Below, piece by piece: positions 34,272 to 43,531 of a stretch of 50,974 nt of DNA. Position 1 is the stretch's first letter. Each line of letters opens with the position of its first letter. This stretch comes from Flammeovirgaceae bacterium (GTDB lineage Bacteria > Bacteroidota > Bacteroidia > Cytophagales > Cyclobacteriaceae). Both the position numbers and the translations under genes were made by a program. The stretch lies in assembly GCA_024638265.1 (NCBI GenBank), contig JAHEKQ010000014.1:1-50974 (forward strand). The letters are read 5' to 3'. The notes beneath the pieces were generated by a model. That model did not search any database. It was given only the letters and a program-made list of their open reading frames with translations, and was not told the DNA's origin.

Positions 34272-34280
34272 TAATCCTTC

Positions 34281-35933
34281 ATGCTTGCAAAACTCACAAT
34301 AAAGAATTTTGTATTGATCCGGGATCTTCAGATGTCCCCGGCTGACGGCTTGACCATTATTACCGGAGAAACCGGAGCCGGTAAATCCATTATGCTGGGA
34401 GCTGTTGGCTTGCTCATGGGCAACCGGGCCGATACAAAAACCCTTCTTAATTCGGAGGAAAAGTGTGTAATCGAAGGGGTATTTGATATAAAAGAGTATA
34501 ACCTCAAATCCATATTCGCTGAAAATGATATCGATTATGATCATCAGACCATTATTCGCAGGGAAATATTACCCTCAGGCAAGTCCAGGGCATTTGTCAA
34601 TGATACCCCGGCCAGACTTGAATTTTTGAGGGAATTGAGTGCCGGGCTGCTGGATGTTCATTCTCAGAATGAAACCTTCGACCTCGGCCAATCATTCTAC
34701 CAGGTAAAACTCCTCGATGCTTACGCAGGGAATGAAGCGTTGAAAACCAGCTACCGTACAGCATACACTGTCTATACCAAGGCTGAAAGAGAGTATAGGG
34801 CTCTATTGGAAGAGGCTGACAGCATTCGTAAAGACCAGGATTATAACCAATTTCTGTTCCAGGAACTGGAAGAACTCTCACTGGAAGAAGGTGAACAGGA
34901 AATCTTGGAGGAGGAACTCGAAATACTCGAACATGCCGAGGAAATCAAAAGTACTTTAAGCCAATCCTCGGAAGCCCTTTCCAATACCGAAGGAGGTGTA
35001 CTTACTGTAATTGCTGAAGTCAATAGCTCATTGAAAAAAGTTTCCGGGTTTAGCAGTGAACTCGAAGAACTTTCCAATCGGCTAAATAGCAACTTGATTG
35101 ATCTACAGGACCTGGTTACGGAAATAGAAAGGGAAAATGATAACCTGGAATTTGATCCGAAACGTCAGGAAGAAGTTAGTGGCCGACTCAGCGAAATCTT
35201 CCGTCTTCAACAGAAGCATAAAGTTGAAAGTGTAAAAGACTTGATCGCCATAATGAATGAACTCTCCTCCAAATTGCATACTGCATTGAACCTGGAGGAA
35301 GATCTTGAGGCCGCTAAAAAACAGGTGGAAACGAGCCTCAAGGATACGATTGCACTTGGCAGTCAATTATCCGAAAGCCGAAGAAAAGTTGCCGGGAAGC
35401 TCGGAAAGGAGATCTGCCAGATTTTAAGGGAACTATCCATTCCCGATGCCCAATTTGTTGTGAAGTTCGAAGAAATACCACCTAATGAAAACGGCATAGA
35501 CCAAATCGAATTCAGCTTCAGTGCCAATAAAGGGGTGGCTCCTGAATCGCTAAAGAAGGTAGCCTCCGGAGGTGAATTCAGCAGGTTAATGTTTGCCGTA
35601 AAATATATTATGGCCGGAAAAACTTCTCTTCCTACAATCATTTTTGATGAGATCGATAACGGGATATCGGGCGAGGTGGCAAGGAAACTCGGTCATTTGA
35701 TGAAGGATATGGGACAAAGGCATCAGATTGTGGCGATCACACACTTACCACAAATAGCCGCCCGGGGCAATCAACATTATTTCGTTTATAAACAAACGGG
35801 GAAAGAGGTAACTACCAGCTTCATTCGCGAGCTCGAACCGGAAGAGAGAATCGATGAAATAGCCAAAATGATTGCCGGGAACAATCCGTCCGACTCTGCC
35901 CTTGAAAGCGCAAGAGAGCTCGTCAAGGAATAG
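34281..35933 (+). CDS. recN: DNA repair protein RecN
   Basis: RecN is an SMC-like ATPase of double-strand break repair. The 550-residue product has Walker A GETGAGKS at 29-36 and a long, Glu/Leu-rich coiled coil (about 150-380). The C-terminal half has signature KKVASGGEFSRLMFA, Walker B PTIIFDEIDNGISG, and the D-loop/His region IVAITHLPQIAARG. The length is typical. Its stop directly abuts the stop of the convergent methyltransferase gene. Confidence 0.96.
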   Translation: MLAKLTIKNFVLIRDLQMSPADGLTIITGETGAGKSIMLGAVGLLMGNRADTKTLLNSEEKCVIEGVFDIKEYNLKSIFAENDIDYDHQTIIRREILPSGKSRAFVNDTPARLEFLRELSAGLLDVHSQNETFDLGQSFYQVKLLDAYAGNEALKTSYRTAYTVYTKAEREYRALLEEADSIRKDQDYNQFLFQELEELSLEEGEQEILEEELEILEHAEEIKSTLSQSSEALSNTEGGVLTVIAEVNSSLKKVSGFSSELEELSNRLNSNLIDLQDLVTEIERENDNLEFDPKRQEEVSGRLSEIFRLQQKHKVESVKDLIAIMNELSSKLHTALNLEEDLEAAKKQVETSLKDTIALGSQLSESRRKVAGKLGKEICQILRELSIPDAQFVVKFEEIPPNENGIDQIEFSFSANKGVAPESLKKVASGGEFSRLMFAVKYIMAGKTSLPTIIFDEIDNGISGEVARKLGHLMKDMGQRHQIVAITHLPQIAARGNQHYFVYKQTGKEVTTSFIRELEPEERIDEIAKMIAGNNPSDSALESARELVKE

Positions 35934-36719
35934 TTATTTTTCAACAATCAGAAATAGATCGAGTGCCTCCTCAGGATCCTCTACATGGACGTAATCCTTA
36001 TAGGATATCTCTGCAGCCAAGCCCTCTGAAGCTCTCTCGAGTTTATTCCGGTTCATACGGTTGAGCATCTCGTAGGGAATCCTCAGCATCCATGAGGGTA
36101 GTCGATATTGAAGGTTGAGAATATCAAACCGGGTGATTCGCTTGACGGAAGCCTTGTTTTGCTCGTAGTACTGCCAGACTTTCTCATTTCCGCCTATTCC
36201 CTGGAGCCGGCATTTTCCGCCAAAGACTTCCTTCGCCAAATTGTGGAGCTCATGGGGTTGATACTCCCTGATGTGCCATGGATTACGGGTGAGCGTCTTC
36301 CTTATATTGGGGGTAGTGATGTAAGCCTTTCCCCCTGGCTTGAGAACCCTTTTGATTTCCTCCAGGTACAGCTTATCGTCGCGGATATGTTCGATCACCT
36401 GGAAACTCACAACCGTATCAAACTGGTTATCTGTCAACCCACTTAGTGGTGGAAGGTTCATCCGGGTGAAAGTCGCATCCGGGTATTTGCTAGCAAGCCT
36501 TTCAATGACTTCAGGAATTTTATCAACAGCCGTAAACGAATCAGCATGTCCCGAAAGCAGCTCTACTCCCCTGCCCTCTCCACAACCAATTTCCAATACA
36601 TCCCCGGTCACCTTTCCCCTGATATGCATATAGGGCATTAGCAGCCGCTGGTGTATCGGATTATCAGAACTTATTTCCTCTGAGGTTATCTCGGTAGAAT
36701 ATATTGCCACAGGCGGCAA
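35934..36719 (-). CDS. Class I SAM-dependent methyltransferase
   Basis: A 261-residue methyltransferase of the type-11 fold. Motif I is VLEIGCGEGRGVELL (about residue 40), motif II ends in AVDK, motif III/IV is FDTVVSFQVIEHIRDD, and the post-motif is IKRVLKPGGKAYITTPN. After it comes REYQPHELHNLAKEVF, as in methyltransferases found in cell-surface polysaccharide loci. The substrate is unknown. It is divergent from the GWxTD gene across a repeat-containing spacer. Confidence 0.85.
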   Translation of the reverse strand: MPPVAIYSTEITSEEISSDNPIHQRLLMPYMHIRGKVTGDVLEIGCGEGRGVELLSGHADSFTAVDKIPEVIERLASKYPDATFTRMNLPPLSGLTDNQFDTVVSFQVIEHIRDDKLYLEEIKRVLKPGGKAYITTPNIRKTLTRNPWHIREYQPHELHNLAKEVFGGKCRLQGIGGNEKVWQYYEQNKASVKRITRFDILNLQYRLPSWMLRIPYEMLNRMNRNKLERASEGLAAEISYKDYVHVEDPEEALDLFLIVEK

Positions 36720-36744
36720 AAATAGTTAATTATTGGGAGTTAAA

Positions 36745-36768
36745 GCAGTTCAGCAGTTCAGCAGTTTT
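36745..36768 (+). repeat. Tandem 8-mer repeat GCAGTTCA, about three units
   Basis: Units GCAGTTCA, GCAGTTCA and GCAGTTTT run head to tail between the divergent methyltransferase and GWxTD genes. They lie about 25 bp from the dispersed 20-bp repeat copy. Confidence 0.65.
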
Positions 36769-36793
36769 TTCCCTCATCCCCCATATGCGTTCC

Positions 36794-36813
36794 AGTATCC
36801 TCTTCCCGTATCC
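36794..36813 (-). repeat. 20-bp dispersed spacer repeat, copy 2
   Basis: Read on the minus strand, this is identical to GGATACGGGAAGAGGATACT at 793-812. It lies in the 146-bp divergent spacer before the GWxTD gene, within a pyrimidine-rich plus-strand stretch. Confidence 0.7.
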
Positions 36814-36865
36814 CCCTCTTGGTACGATTTCTGCTCCTTTAATATGTAATTCGTAACTTGATTCT

Positions 36866-38023
36866 ATGAGAAATCTTTTCGCCGCCGCCCTACTGTTACT
36901 CTGCTCACCGGCCTTTGCGCAGGATCCGCTCAGGGAAATTGACATTTCGTCATTTTACCAGCCCGGAAAGGAATTGGTGGTTAATAAAATAGCCTGGGAT
37001 GAAGGAAGGATTATCATCCAGTATAGTTCACCCAGGGCCCAATCGCTCGAAGTGAGCATGGTCTCCTACGAATCCTTTAGTTCAAGAAAGCCGGAAGCGG
37101 AAGCTAAGATCTCGGCAATTTGCGAAGGAGACGATTGCAGGTTTGATATTAACGTCTCAGAGTTTCCGCCAGATCTCATTCACATAATGCGTTTTACAGA
37201 TATCAATACAGGAGAGATGTATTTGGAAGAGATCCGACCTGCCTCCGAAAAAGTAGTGCCGGTGATCGTGACCAACGCCTTTGACGACATACTGCTGGAC
37301 AGGGCATTCCTTAAACAGACGGAAGTCTATGTGAAATCATTGGAATCCGATGGTGATATATACGTGTTCCACTATTCGGAGGAATTTCAACCGGCTGATC
37401 CCCCATCTGGTATCAGGAACCTCCCTCCAAAGAGTCTTCGTCCAACTCGGCAATTCAAAGTCGGAAATGGGGAAAGGCTTCCCCTGGATCAAACAGGGCT
37501 ATATTTTCTGCAATCCGATCCCAGTTCTAATGATGGTTACAGTTTCAGGGTAGAAGAAGCCCCATACCCATCGTATAACTCACTCGATGACCTGAAGTCC
37601 TGTATGATATATATCTCCACGAGGGAAGAATGGGAAAAATTAGAGGGAGGTGCTGATAAAACTGAATTTGACCAAATATGGCTTGAGGCAGGTGGAAACG
37701 AAAACAACGCAAGAACGGCCATTCGCCATTACTACCGGAATGTTAAGCTTGCCAATAGTCTTTTCACTTCCTTCAAAGAAGGCTGGAAAACTGACAAGGG
37801 TATAATTTATACGGTCTTTGGAGCTCCGAAAAAGGTTACTCTGGATTACGACAAGGAAAACTGGGAATATGAAATCAACTATGGGGGCAAACCATTGATG
37901 TTTACTTTTGAATCGAGAGTAAATTTCTTTTCTCCCTATCACAGCACGCTTGAACGTAAAAAAGAGTATTCCGGGATATGGCATTCGACCATTGAAAAGC
38001 TTCGCAAGGGTGTAGATTTCTAA
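36866..38023 (+). CDS. Exported GWxTD-domain protein
   Basis: A 385-residue protein with a signal peptide (cleavage near AFAQ) and a C-terminal GWxTD domain. EGWKTDKGIIYTVFGAPKKV contains the name-giving Gly-Trp-x-Thr-Asp, followed by WEYEINYGGKPLMFTFE. The N-terminal two thirds are beta-rich. The domain is known from Bacteroidota and Acidobacteriota, with no firm function. It is followed by rlmB after 22 bp. Confidence 0.88.
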   Translation: MRNLFAAALLLLCSPAFAQDPLREIDISSFYQPGKELVVNKIAWDEGRIIIQYSSPRAQSLEVSMVSYESFSSRKPEAEAKISAICEGDDCRFDINVSEFPPDLIHIMRFTDINTGEMYLEEIRPASEKVVPVIVTNAFDDILLDRAFLKQTEVYVKSLESDGDIYVFHYSEEFQPADPPSGIRNLPPKSLRPTRQFKVGNGERLPLDQTGLYFLQSDPSSNDGYSFRVEEAPYPSYNSLDDLKSCMIYISTREEWEKLEGGADKTEFDQIWLEAGGNENNARTAIRHYYRNVKLANSLFTSFKEGWKTDKGIIYTVFGAPKKVTLDYDKENWEYEINYGGKPLMFTFESRVNFFSPYHSTLERKKEYSGIWHSTIEKLRKGVDF

Positions 38024-38045
38024 ATAAGCATGCTAAATTACGAGC

Positions 38046-38783
38046 ATGTCAAAAGATTTCGTTTTTGGAATTCACCCGGTAATGGAAGCGATCTCGTCCG
38101 GGAAGGAGATCGATAAAATACTCGTCCAGAAAAATCTTCCAGGAGAGTCCCTGCTTAAGGTTCTCAAAGAAGCGAATCGGCTAAGGATTCCGGTCCAGAA
38201 GGTTCCCACTGAAAAACTAAACCGTGTCACCCGGAAGAACCACCAGGGCATCATTTGTTTTATTTCGCCCATAAACTTTGCCTCCCTTGACCAGGTAGTC
38301 TCCAATGCATTTTCCAGTGGCAAGGACCCGCTCATTCTCATCCTTGACCGGATAAGCGATGTGCGGAATTTCGGGGCAATTATCAGGACGGCCGAATGTG
38401 CCGGTGTAAACGGCATACTTATACCGGAAAAAGGCAGTGCAGCACTCAATGCAGATGCCATGAAAACTTCCGCAGGAGCATTGAATTATATTCCAGTTTG
38501 CAGGGTGAGGAATTTACAGTCTGGAATCAACTTTCTAAAAGAATCAGGCCTGACAATGGTTGGAATGACAGAAAAGACCGAAAACTCACTCTACAAGACA
38601 CCTTTGAGCGGTCCGCTTGGTATCGTAATGGGTTCTGAGGAAGATGGGATATCCCCTGAAATGTTAAGAGTTTGTGACCACCTGGCATCTATTCCCATGA
38701 CGGGAAAGATCGGATCCCTAAATGTCTCGGTATCTGCTGCCGTGGTAATTTATGAATGCCTTAGACAGAGACTATCCCAATAA
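38046..38783 (+). CDS. rlmB: 23S rRNA (guanosine-2'-O-)-methyltransferase RlmB
   Basis: A SpoU-family (SPOUT) methyltransferase of 245 residues that modifies G2251 in the 23S rRNA peptidyl-transferase loop, by family. The N-terminal substrate-binding domain begins FVFGIHPVMEAI. The catalytic domain shows LDRISDVRNFGAIIRTAECAG, then GIVMGSEEDGISPEML and IPMTGKIGSLNVSVSAAVVIYE, the three SpoU motifs including the knot. The corA start follows 16 bp after the stop. Confidence 0.95.
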   Translation: MSKDFVFGIHPVMEAISSGKEIDKILVQKNLPGESLLKVLKEANRLRIPVQKVPTEKLNRVTRKNHQGIICFISPINFASLDQVVSNAFSSGKDPLILILDRISDVRNFGAIIRTAECAGVNGILIPEKGSAALNADAMKTSAGALNYIPVCRVRNLQSGINFLKESGLTMVGMTEKTENSLYKTPLSGPLGIVMGSEEDGISPEMLRVCDHLASIPMTGKIGSLNVSVSAAVVIYECLRQRLSQ

Positions 38784-38799
38784 ATTTATAGTTTTAGTT

Positions 38800-39861
38800 A
38801 TGCATCGAGTAGAAAGCCTGACCGGTAAGGTTGGCCTGCCGCCGGGAACCTTGGTCCACGTAGGGGCAAAAGATGGAAAATCCTGCCGTATTAAATACAT
38901 GGAATTTTCTCCTGATTACTTCAATGAAATTGATGGTACCAGTATTGCTGATATACCTGCCGAAACAAGGGAGGGTTCAGTAGTGTGGATCAATGTGGAC
39001 GGGCTACAGGATGTGGAAACTATCAGGTCCATTGGAGAGCGGTTCAACATTCACCAACTTTTACTTGAAGATGTGCTGAATACCTATCACCGCCCGAAAT
39101 TTGATGAATTCGAGGACCAGGTATTTATGACATTGAAAATGATAGGGCTCTCTGAAGATGCGAGCAGCATTGTAAAAGAACATGTATCGATCATACACGG
39201 CGATGGATGGGTAATATCGTTCCAGGAGATGAGCGGTGACCTGTTTGAACCTCTCAGGCAACGGCTACGAGATAACGTGGGAATTGTGCGAACCAGGAAA
39301 GCGGGATATTACTTCTATCGTCTGGCAGACCTTATTGTTGACAATTACTACTATGTAACCGAGCACCTCGATGAGCAATTGGATGAGTTGGAAGCCGAAG
39401 TGACCTCTGATCCGGACAAAGAAGCAAGAATTTCCATCCAGCGGATCAAATCTGCAGTCACAGACTTCAGAAAGTCGGTATTTCCACTCAGGGAGGCTGT
39501 TTTTCAATCCATCCGTAGCGAACATGATTTGATGCAAGAGATCGCCGATATATACTTAAAAGATCTCAACGACCACCTTACCTACATACTTGAAACGGTT
39601 GATTCCCAAAGAGAACAGACCGCAAATATCCTGGACTTATATCTCTCGGGGATAAGCTTTAAAATGAACCAGGTAATGCAAGTGCTTACCATTATCGCCA
39701 CGATTTTTATCCCCCTCACATTCATCGCCGGGATATACGGGATGAATTTTGCCTATATGCCGGAACTGCAATGGAAATATGGATATTTCTATGTCCTGGG
39801 CGGAATGGGCCTCGTCTTAATCGGGATGATCATCTATTTCAGGAACAAAAAGTGGCTGTGA
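38800..39861 (+). CDS. corA: CorA-family magnesium/cobalt transporter
   Basis: A membrane channel for divalent cations with 353 residues from ATG 38800. The open frame extends into rlmB, but the earlier ATG at 38752 lies inside rlmB and is unlikely. A large cytoplasmic alpha/beta domain (to about 290) is followed by two transmembrane helices near the C-terminus. The signature YGMNF lies between them, then the short MPELQWKYG loop. The protein ends with a basic tail, RNKKWL, typical of the family. Confidence 0.95.
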   Translation: MHRVESLTGKVGLPPGTLVHVGAKDGKSCRIKYMEFSPDYFNEIDGTSIADIPAETREGSVVWINVDGLQDVETIRSIGERFNIHQLLLEDVLNTYHRPKFDEFEDQVFMTLKMIGLSEDASSIVKEHVSIIHGDGWVISFQEMSGDLFEPLRQRLRDNVGIVRTRKAGYYFYRLADLIVDNYYYVTEHLDEQLDELEAEVTSDPDKEARISIQRIKSAVTDFRKSVFPLREAVFQSIRSEHDLMQEIADIYLKDLNDHLTYILETVDSQREQTANILDLYLSGISFKMNQVMQVLTIIATIFIPLTFIAGIYGMNFAYMPELQWKYGYFYVLGGMGLVLIGMIIYFRNKKWL

Positions 39862-39865
39862 TGAA

Positions 39866-39896
39866 TTGGTAGTACCGATTTATCGCTGTACTTTTG
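39866..39896 (+). promoter_or_regulatory. Bacteroidota-type promoter of guaB
   Basis: TTG at 39866-39868 is followed after 20 bp by TACTTTTG at 39889-39896, an exact TAnnTTTG element. Transcription should start near 39901-39903, at the first arm of the adjacent hairpin. Confidence 0.55.
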
Positions 39897-39899
39897 TCC

Positions 39900-39926
39900 C
39901 GCAAATAATCCTTTGAATTATTTGCG
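39900..39926 (+). promoter_or_regulatory. 10-bp-stem hairpin/inverted repeat directly before the guaB start
   Basis: CGCAAATAAT (39900-39909) pairs perfectly with ATTATTTGCG (39917-39926) around a 7-nt loop CCTTTGA. The second arm ends 2 nt before the guaB ATG (39929). It could be an mRNA hairpin that masks the ribosome-binding region, or a DNA operator just downstream of the promoter. Confidence 0.6.
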
Positions 39927-39928
39927 CT

Positions 39929-41398
39929 ATGTCTTCATCCGATTCTAGATTTTCCTATGAGGCACTCACCTACGATGATGTGCTTCTCCTCCCCGGTTAT
40001 TCAGAAGTATTGCCAAGAGATACAGATACCTCGTCTCAATTGACCAGGAATATCCGGGTAAATATTCCATTAGTTTCCGCAGCTATGGATACAGTAACTG
40101 ATTCCCACCTGGCTATTGCCATGGCCCTTGAGGGGGGAATCGGTTTCATCCATAAGAACATGACCAAGGAAAAACAGGCCGACCAGGTGAGGAAGGTGAA
40201 AAGGTCCCAAAGTGGCCTGATCCTCGACCCCATCACACTCAACATCGAGGCTACCGTTGCAGACGCGCTGGCTATCATGTCTGAATTTAAAATTGGCGGA
40301 ATCCCTGTAGTAGATTCAAATCACAAACTACTGGGGATCATCACCAACAGGGACCTTCGCTTTCATAAGGACCTGTCTACCCTTGCGAAGGATATCATGA
40401 CCAGTGAGAACCTTGTGACGGCTGATGACAGTACCACCCTGGAACAGGCTGAAGGCATTTTGCAGGAACATCGCATCGAAAAACTTCCTATCGTCAATAA
40501 GGATGGCACCCTTACAGGACTGATCACCTATAAGGATATTTTGAAGAAGCGCGATAAGCCTAACGCCTGTAAAGATCAGTATGGGCGATTAAGGGTGGGA
40601 GCCGCCGTAGGTGTAACCCCTGATATCTTTGACAGGATCGAACTCCTGAATACAGCCGGGGTGGATGTGATCAGCATCGACACGGCCCACGGCCATTCCA
40701 AAGGGGTAATTGATATGGCAAAGGAGGTTAAGAAAAAATATCCCGATACAGAACTTATTGTCGGAAATGTTGCAACCGGGGAAGGGGCAAAAGCCCTCGT
40801 GGATGCCGGTGCCGATGCGATCAAAGTTGGAGTTGGTCCGGGAAGTATCTGTACTACGCGAGTGATTGCCGGAGTGGGTGTACCGCAACTCTCAGCAGTA
40901 TCAGACTCGTATAATGCTATAAAAGGTAGTGGAGTGCCGATTGTGGCTGATGGAGGAATAAGATTTTCCGGTGATGTAGTGAAAGCCGTAGCTGCAGGAG
41001 GAGATACAGTGATGATTGGATCGCTGATCGCGGGAACAGAAGAAGCACCCGGTGAGGTCATAATCTATGAAGGACGTAAGTTCAAAACTTACCGGGGTAT
41101 GGGATCTATTGAAGCCATGGAAAGCGGTTCAAAAGACCGGTATTTCCAGGATGCCGAGGACGATATTAAAAAACTTGTGCCTGAAGGCATTGTAGGTAGA
41201 GTGCCCTATAAAGGCATGGTTTCCGAGGTGCTTTATCAACTGGTGGGAGGATTGCAGGCTGGAATGGGTTATTGTGGAGCTCCTGACATTGAGGGCTTGA
41301 AAAAGGCGCGATTTGCAAGGATCACTTCGGCCGGTGTTAGGGAAAGCCATCCTCATGATATTCATATCATGCGTGAAGCTCCCAATTACAGTCGCTGA
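39929..41398 (+). CDS. guaB: Inosine-5'-monophosphate dehydrogenase
   Basis: GuaB oxidises IMP to XMP, the committed step to GMP. The 489-residue product has the LTYDDVLLLPGYSEVLP N-terminus, two CBS domains inserted at about 95-205, and the catalytic loop GVGPGSICTTRVIAGVGVPQ with the active-site Cys. ADGGIRFSGDVVKA and the flap YRGMGSIEAME follow. The length is typical. The 67-bp leader holds a clear promoter and a hairpin touching the start codon. Confidence 0.98.
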   Translation: MSSSDSRFSYEALTYDDVLLLPGYSEVLPRDTDTSSQLTRNIRVNIPLVSAAMDTVTDSHLAIAMALEGGIGFIHKNMTKEKQADQVRKVKRSQSGLILDPITLNIEATVADALAIMSEFKIGGIPVVDSNHKLLGIITNRDLRFHKDLSTLAKDIMTSENLVTADDSTTLEQAEGILQEHRIEKLPIVNKDGTLTGLITYKDILKKRDKPNACKDQYGRLRVGAAVGVTPDIFDRIELLNTAGVDVISIDTAHGHSKGVIDMAKEVKKKYPDTELIVGNVATGEGAKALVDAGADAIKVGVGPGSICTTRVIAGVGVPQLSAVSDSYNAIKGSGVPIVADGGIRFSGDVVKAVAAGGDTVMIGSLIAGTEEAPGEVIIYEGRKFKTYRGMGSIEAMESGSKDRYFQDAEDDIKKLVPEGIVGRVPYKGMVSEVLYQLVGGLQAGMGYCGAPDIEGLKKARFARITSAGVRESHPHDIHIMREAPNYSR

Positions 41399-41439
41399 TT
41401 GTCGAATTTTACGTATTTTCGGCCTTCTGAATTAAAAAA

Positions 41440-43500
41440 GTGTTTAGCTACAAGGCCATAACAAGACTGAGCGTATTCTTTGGGATCGTCACATGGTGTA
41501 CGACTGCCTTTATCGATCTGTCTATACTTTTCAGCTATACCAATGGTCTTAAACCCGAATATAGTCGGGAACTGTCCCTGGTTTCCTTTAATCTCTTCCT
41601 TTTTTCCCTGTACATTTTTTACAAGTACAGGATAGACAAGGCAGAAAACATCAACTTCATCGACCTGCTTTGGCGGGTTTTTGTCACCGGGCTTGTTACC
41701 ACCGTAATTTCACTGATATTCAGGTTGCTGATCTTTATTCTCGGTGACAGTACACTTACCCAATCGGTTCTGTTCCAGGACTTCATATACTCGGTAAATA
41801 TCGGTTTGCTCTCCGCTGTGCTGGTTGCCTGTTTTTCTGTCTTCAGAAGGCTGATCCTTTACCAGAAATCAAAAGTGCTGATCACAGTATGGCGAGTATT
41901 TCAATATTCTCTCCTTCTCAGCCTCCTTTACAACGTTCTGCCATTCACATTCCTCGATGACTTTTTCAATATCTACCTCATTTTCCTGATTGTGGTAGGG
42001 CTCTTCCTTTCCGGAAATATGAAGTGGGTGGCCTACCTGAATTTCAGGCAGAAATGGAAAGGGATTTTACTGGTAACGCTGGCTCTCTTTTATCTTGGAT
42101 ATTTCTTCTGGACAGTAACCAAACAAGCGCTCGATTTTACCGAAGCCGAACTGCCTTTCACTGACTTCCAGGATAATATTTTCCTGCTTGCACTGATTGC
42201 CTTTGTTGGGATTTATACATTATTCTCGCTATTGGTTTTGCTTTTCAACCTACCAACCTCATCGGTTTTTGAACAAAAGCTGGAAGAGGTGGGTAATTTT
42301 CAACGTCTCAGTCAATCCATCCAAACCGAGCAAAGTGAGGAACGCGTATACGATATCCTTCTGGAGAGTTCGGTATCAACGGTATTTGCCGATGCCGCCT
42401 GGCTGGAATTCGAACATGATGGGCAAACCACCTACTACTGTCATAAGATTGATGAAAGTGAGGTATTAAACATTAAGGACAAGTTTGAGGAGAACAAGGT
42501 AAAGGGCATCATGCATCAGGATGCCGATAGGACCAGGAACCTCGATAAAGTACTGCGATCTGTAAAGGGAACTCGCTTCCGCTCTTTGATCGCTGCCCCA
42601 ATTGTTGTTAAAAACCAGCAAATTGGTAGCCTTGCACTTCTCAAGGAAGTATCGGACGGGTTTAACCGGGAGATGCAGAAGATCATTGCCACATTTGCCA
42701 ACCAGGCTGGAATTAGCATCGAAAACTTCCGACTTCTTAACGAAGCTCTGCAAAATGAACGATACAAGGAGGAGCTGAAAATTGCGAGTCAGGTACAGAG
42801 CAGTCTGTTGCCGGATACCATGCTCTCCAACAAACATTTCAATATCTCGGCCTACAGCAAATCCGCGGCTGAGGTTGGGGGGGATTATTACGACACATTC
42901 CTGACGTCCAGTGGCAAAGTTGCCCTCATTATTGGTGATGTGAGTGGAAAGGGGACCTCGGCAGCCTTTCATATGTCACAAATGAAAGGGATATTTCAGA
43001 GTCTTAGCCAGCTTGACCTGGGGCCGATCGCATTCCTGGAAAAAGCTAATATTGCGCTGAGTCAATGTCTTGATAAGGCTTCGTTTATCACGGCAACCTA
43101 TTTCGTGATCGATCTGCAAGTCCAGAGGGTCAATTTTGCGCGGGCCGGCCATTGCCCAACCCTCTATTATCATTCTAAAAACAAAACCACGGAATATTTC
43201 AGCAACCGTGGAATGGGTTTGGGAATGTTGAGGAATAATGATTTTACCAATTACCTCGAAATCAATGAATTCAAATATCGGCCTGGTGATATTATCGTAT
43301 TATATACTGATGGTATTACAGAGGCGCAAAACTCAAGGGGTGAGGAGTACGGTTACGACAGGCTGTCGATCTCCCTTGAAGAAGTGACCGATAAAGGGCC
43401 TGACGATATAACTTCTCACATCCTTGAATCGTTTTATGAATTCACAGGATCTGAGGCAATTGATGACGATTACACGATTGTAGTGGTTAAGTTCAAATAG
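41440..43500 (+). CDS. Membrane PP2C phosphatase with GAF and SpoIIE domains
   Basis: A 686-residue protein starting at GTG 41440. About seven or eight transmembrane helices (to about residue 270) are followed by a GAF-like sensor (about 285-430). A linker with QVQSSLLPD leads to the SpoIIE phosphatase domain: AEVGGDYYD, IIGDVSGKGTSAAF, ARAGHCPTLYY, LYTDGITEAQN and the end DDYTIVVVKF supply the metal Asp residues. RsbU/SpoIIE-type phosphatases dephosphorylate STAS antagonists. The next two genes encode exactly such an antagonist and its kinase, so this is the signal input of a partner switch. The ligand sensed is unknown. Confidence 0.92.
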   Translation: MFSYKAITRLSVFFGIVTWCTTAFIDLSILFSYTNGLKPEYSRELSLVSFNLFLFSLYIFYKYRIDKAENINFIDLLWRVFVTGLVTTVISLIFRLLIFILGDSTLTQSVLFQDFIYSVNIGLLSAVLVACFSVFRRLILYQKSKVLITVWRVFQYSLLLSLLYNVLPFTFLDDFFNIYLIFLIVVGLFLSGNMKWVAYLNFRQKWKGILLVTLALFYLGYFFWTVTKQALDFTEAELPFTDFQDNIFLLALIAFVGIYTLFSLLVLLFNLPTSSVFEQKLEEVGNFQRLSQSIQTEQSEERVYDILLESSVSTVFADAAWLEFEHDGQTTYYCHKIDESEVLNIKDKFEENKVKGIMHQDADRTRNLDKVLRSVKGTRFRSLIAAPIVVKNQQIGSLALLKEVSDGFNREMQKIIATFANQAGISIENFRLLNEALQNERYKEELKIASQVQSSLLPDTMLSNKHFNISAYSKSAAEVGGDYYDTFLTSSGKVALIIGDVSGKGTSAAFHMSQMKGIFQSLSQLDLGPIAFLEKANIALSQCLDKASFITATYFVIDLQVQRVNFARAGHCPTLYYHSKNKTTEYFSNRGMGLGMLRNNDFTNYLEINEFKYRPGDIIVLYTDGITEAQNSRGEEYGYDRLSISLEEVTDKGPDDITSHILESFYEFTGSEAIDDDYTIVVVKFK

Positions 43501-43531
43501 AAACATAAGTATTGAATATACGTTTAAAAAT

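Noticed and set aside
38752-38799. Longer corA start inside rlmB
   Set aside because: The extra 16 residues overlap the end of rlmB in another frame; ATG 38800 gives a normal CorA N-terminus.
39900-39926. Purine riboswitch in the guaB leader
   Set aside because: A single 27-nt hairpin lacks the three-way junction and conserved loops of purine riboswitches.
39900-39926. Rho-independent terminator of corA
   Set aside because: The stem is AT-rich and is followed by the guaB start codon rather than a U-tract; a good promoter lies just upstream.
40576-41061. 161-codon open frame antisense to guaB
   Set aside because: It lies fully within a strongly conserved IMP dehydrogenase coding region, has low-complexity Ser/Thr/Pro composition and no recognisable domain; it is a shadow of codon bias.
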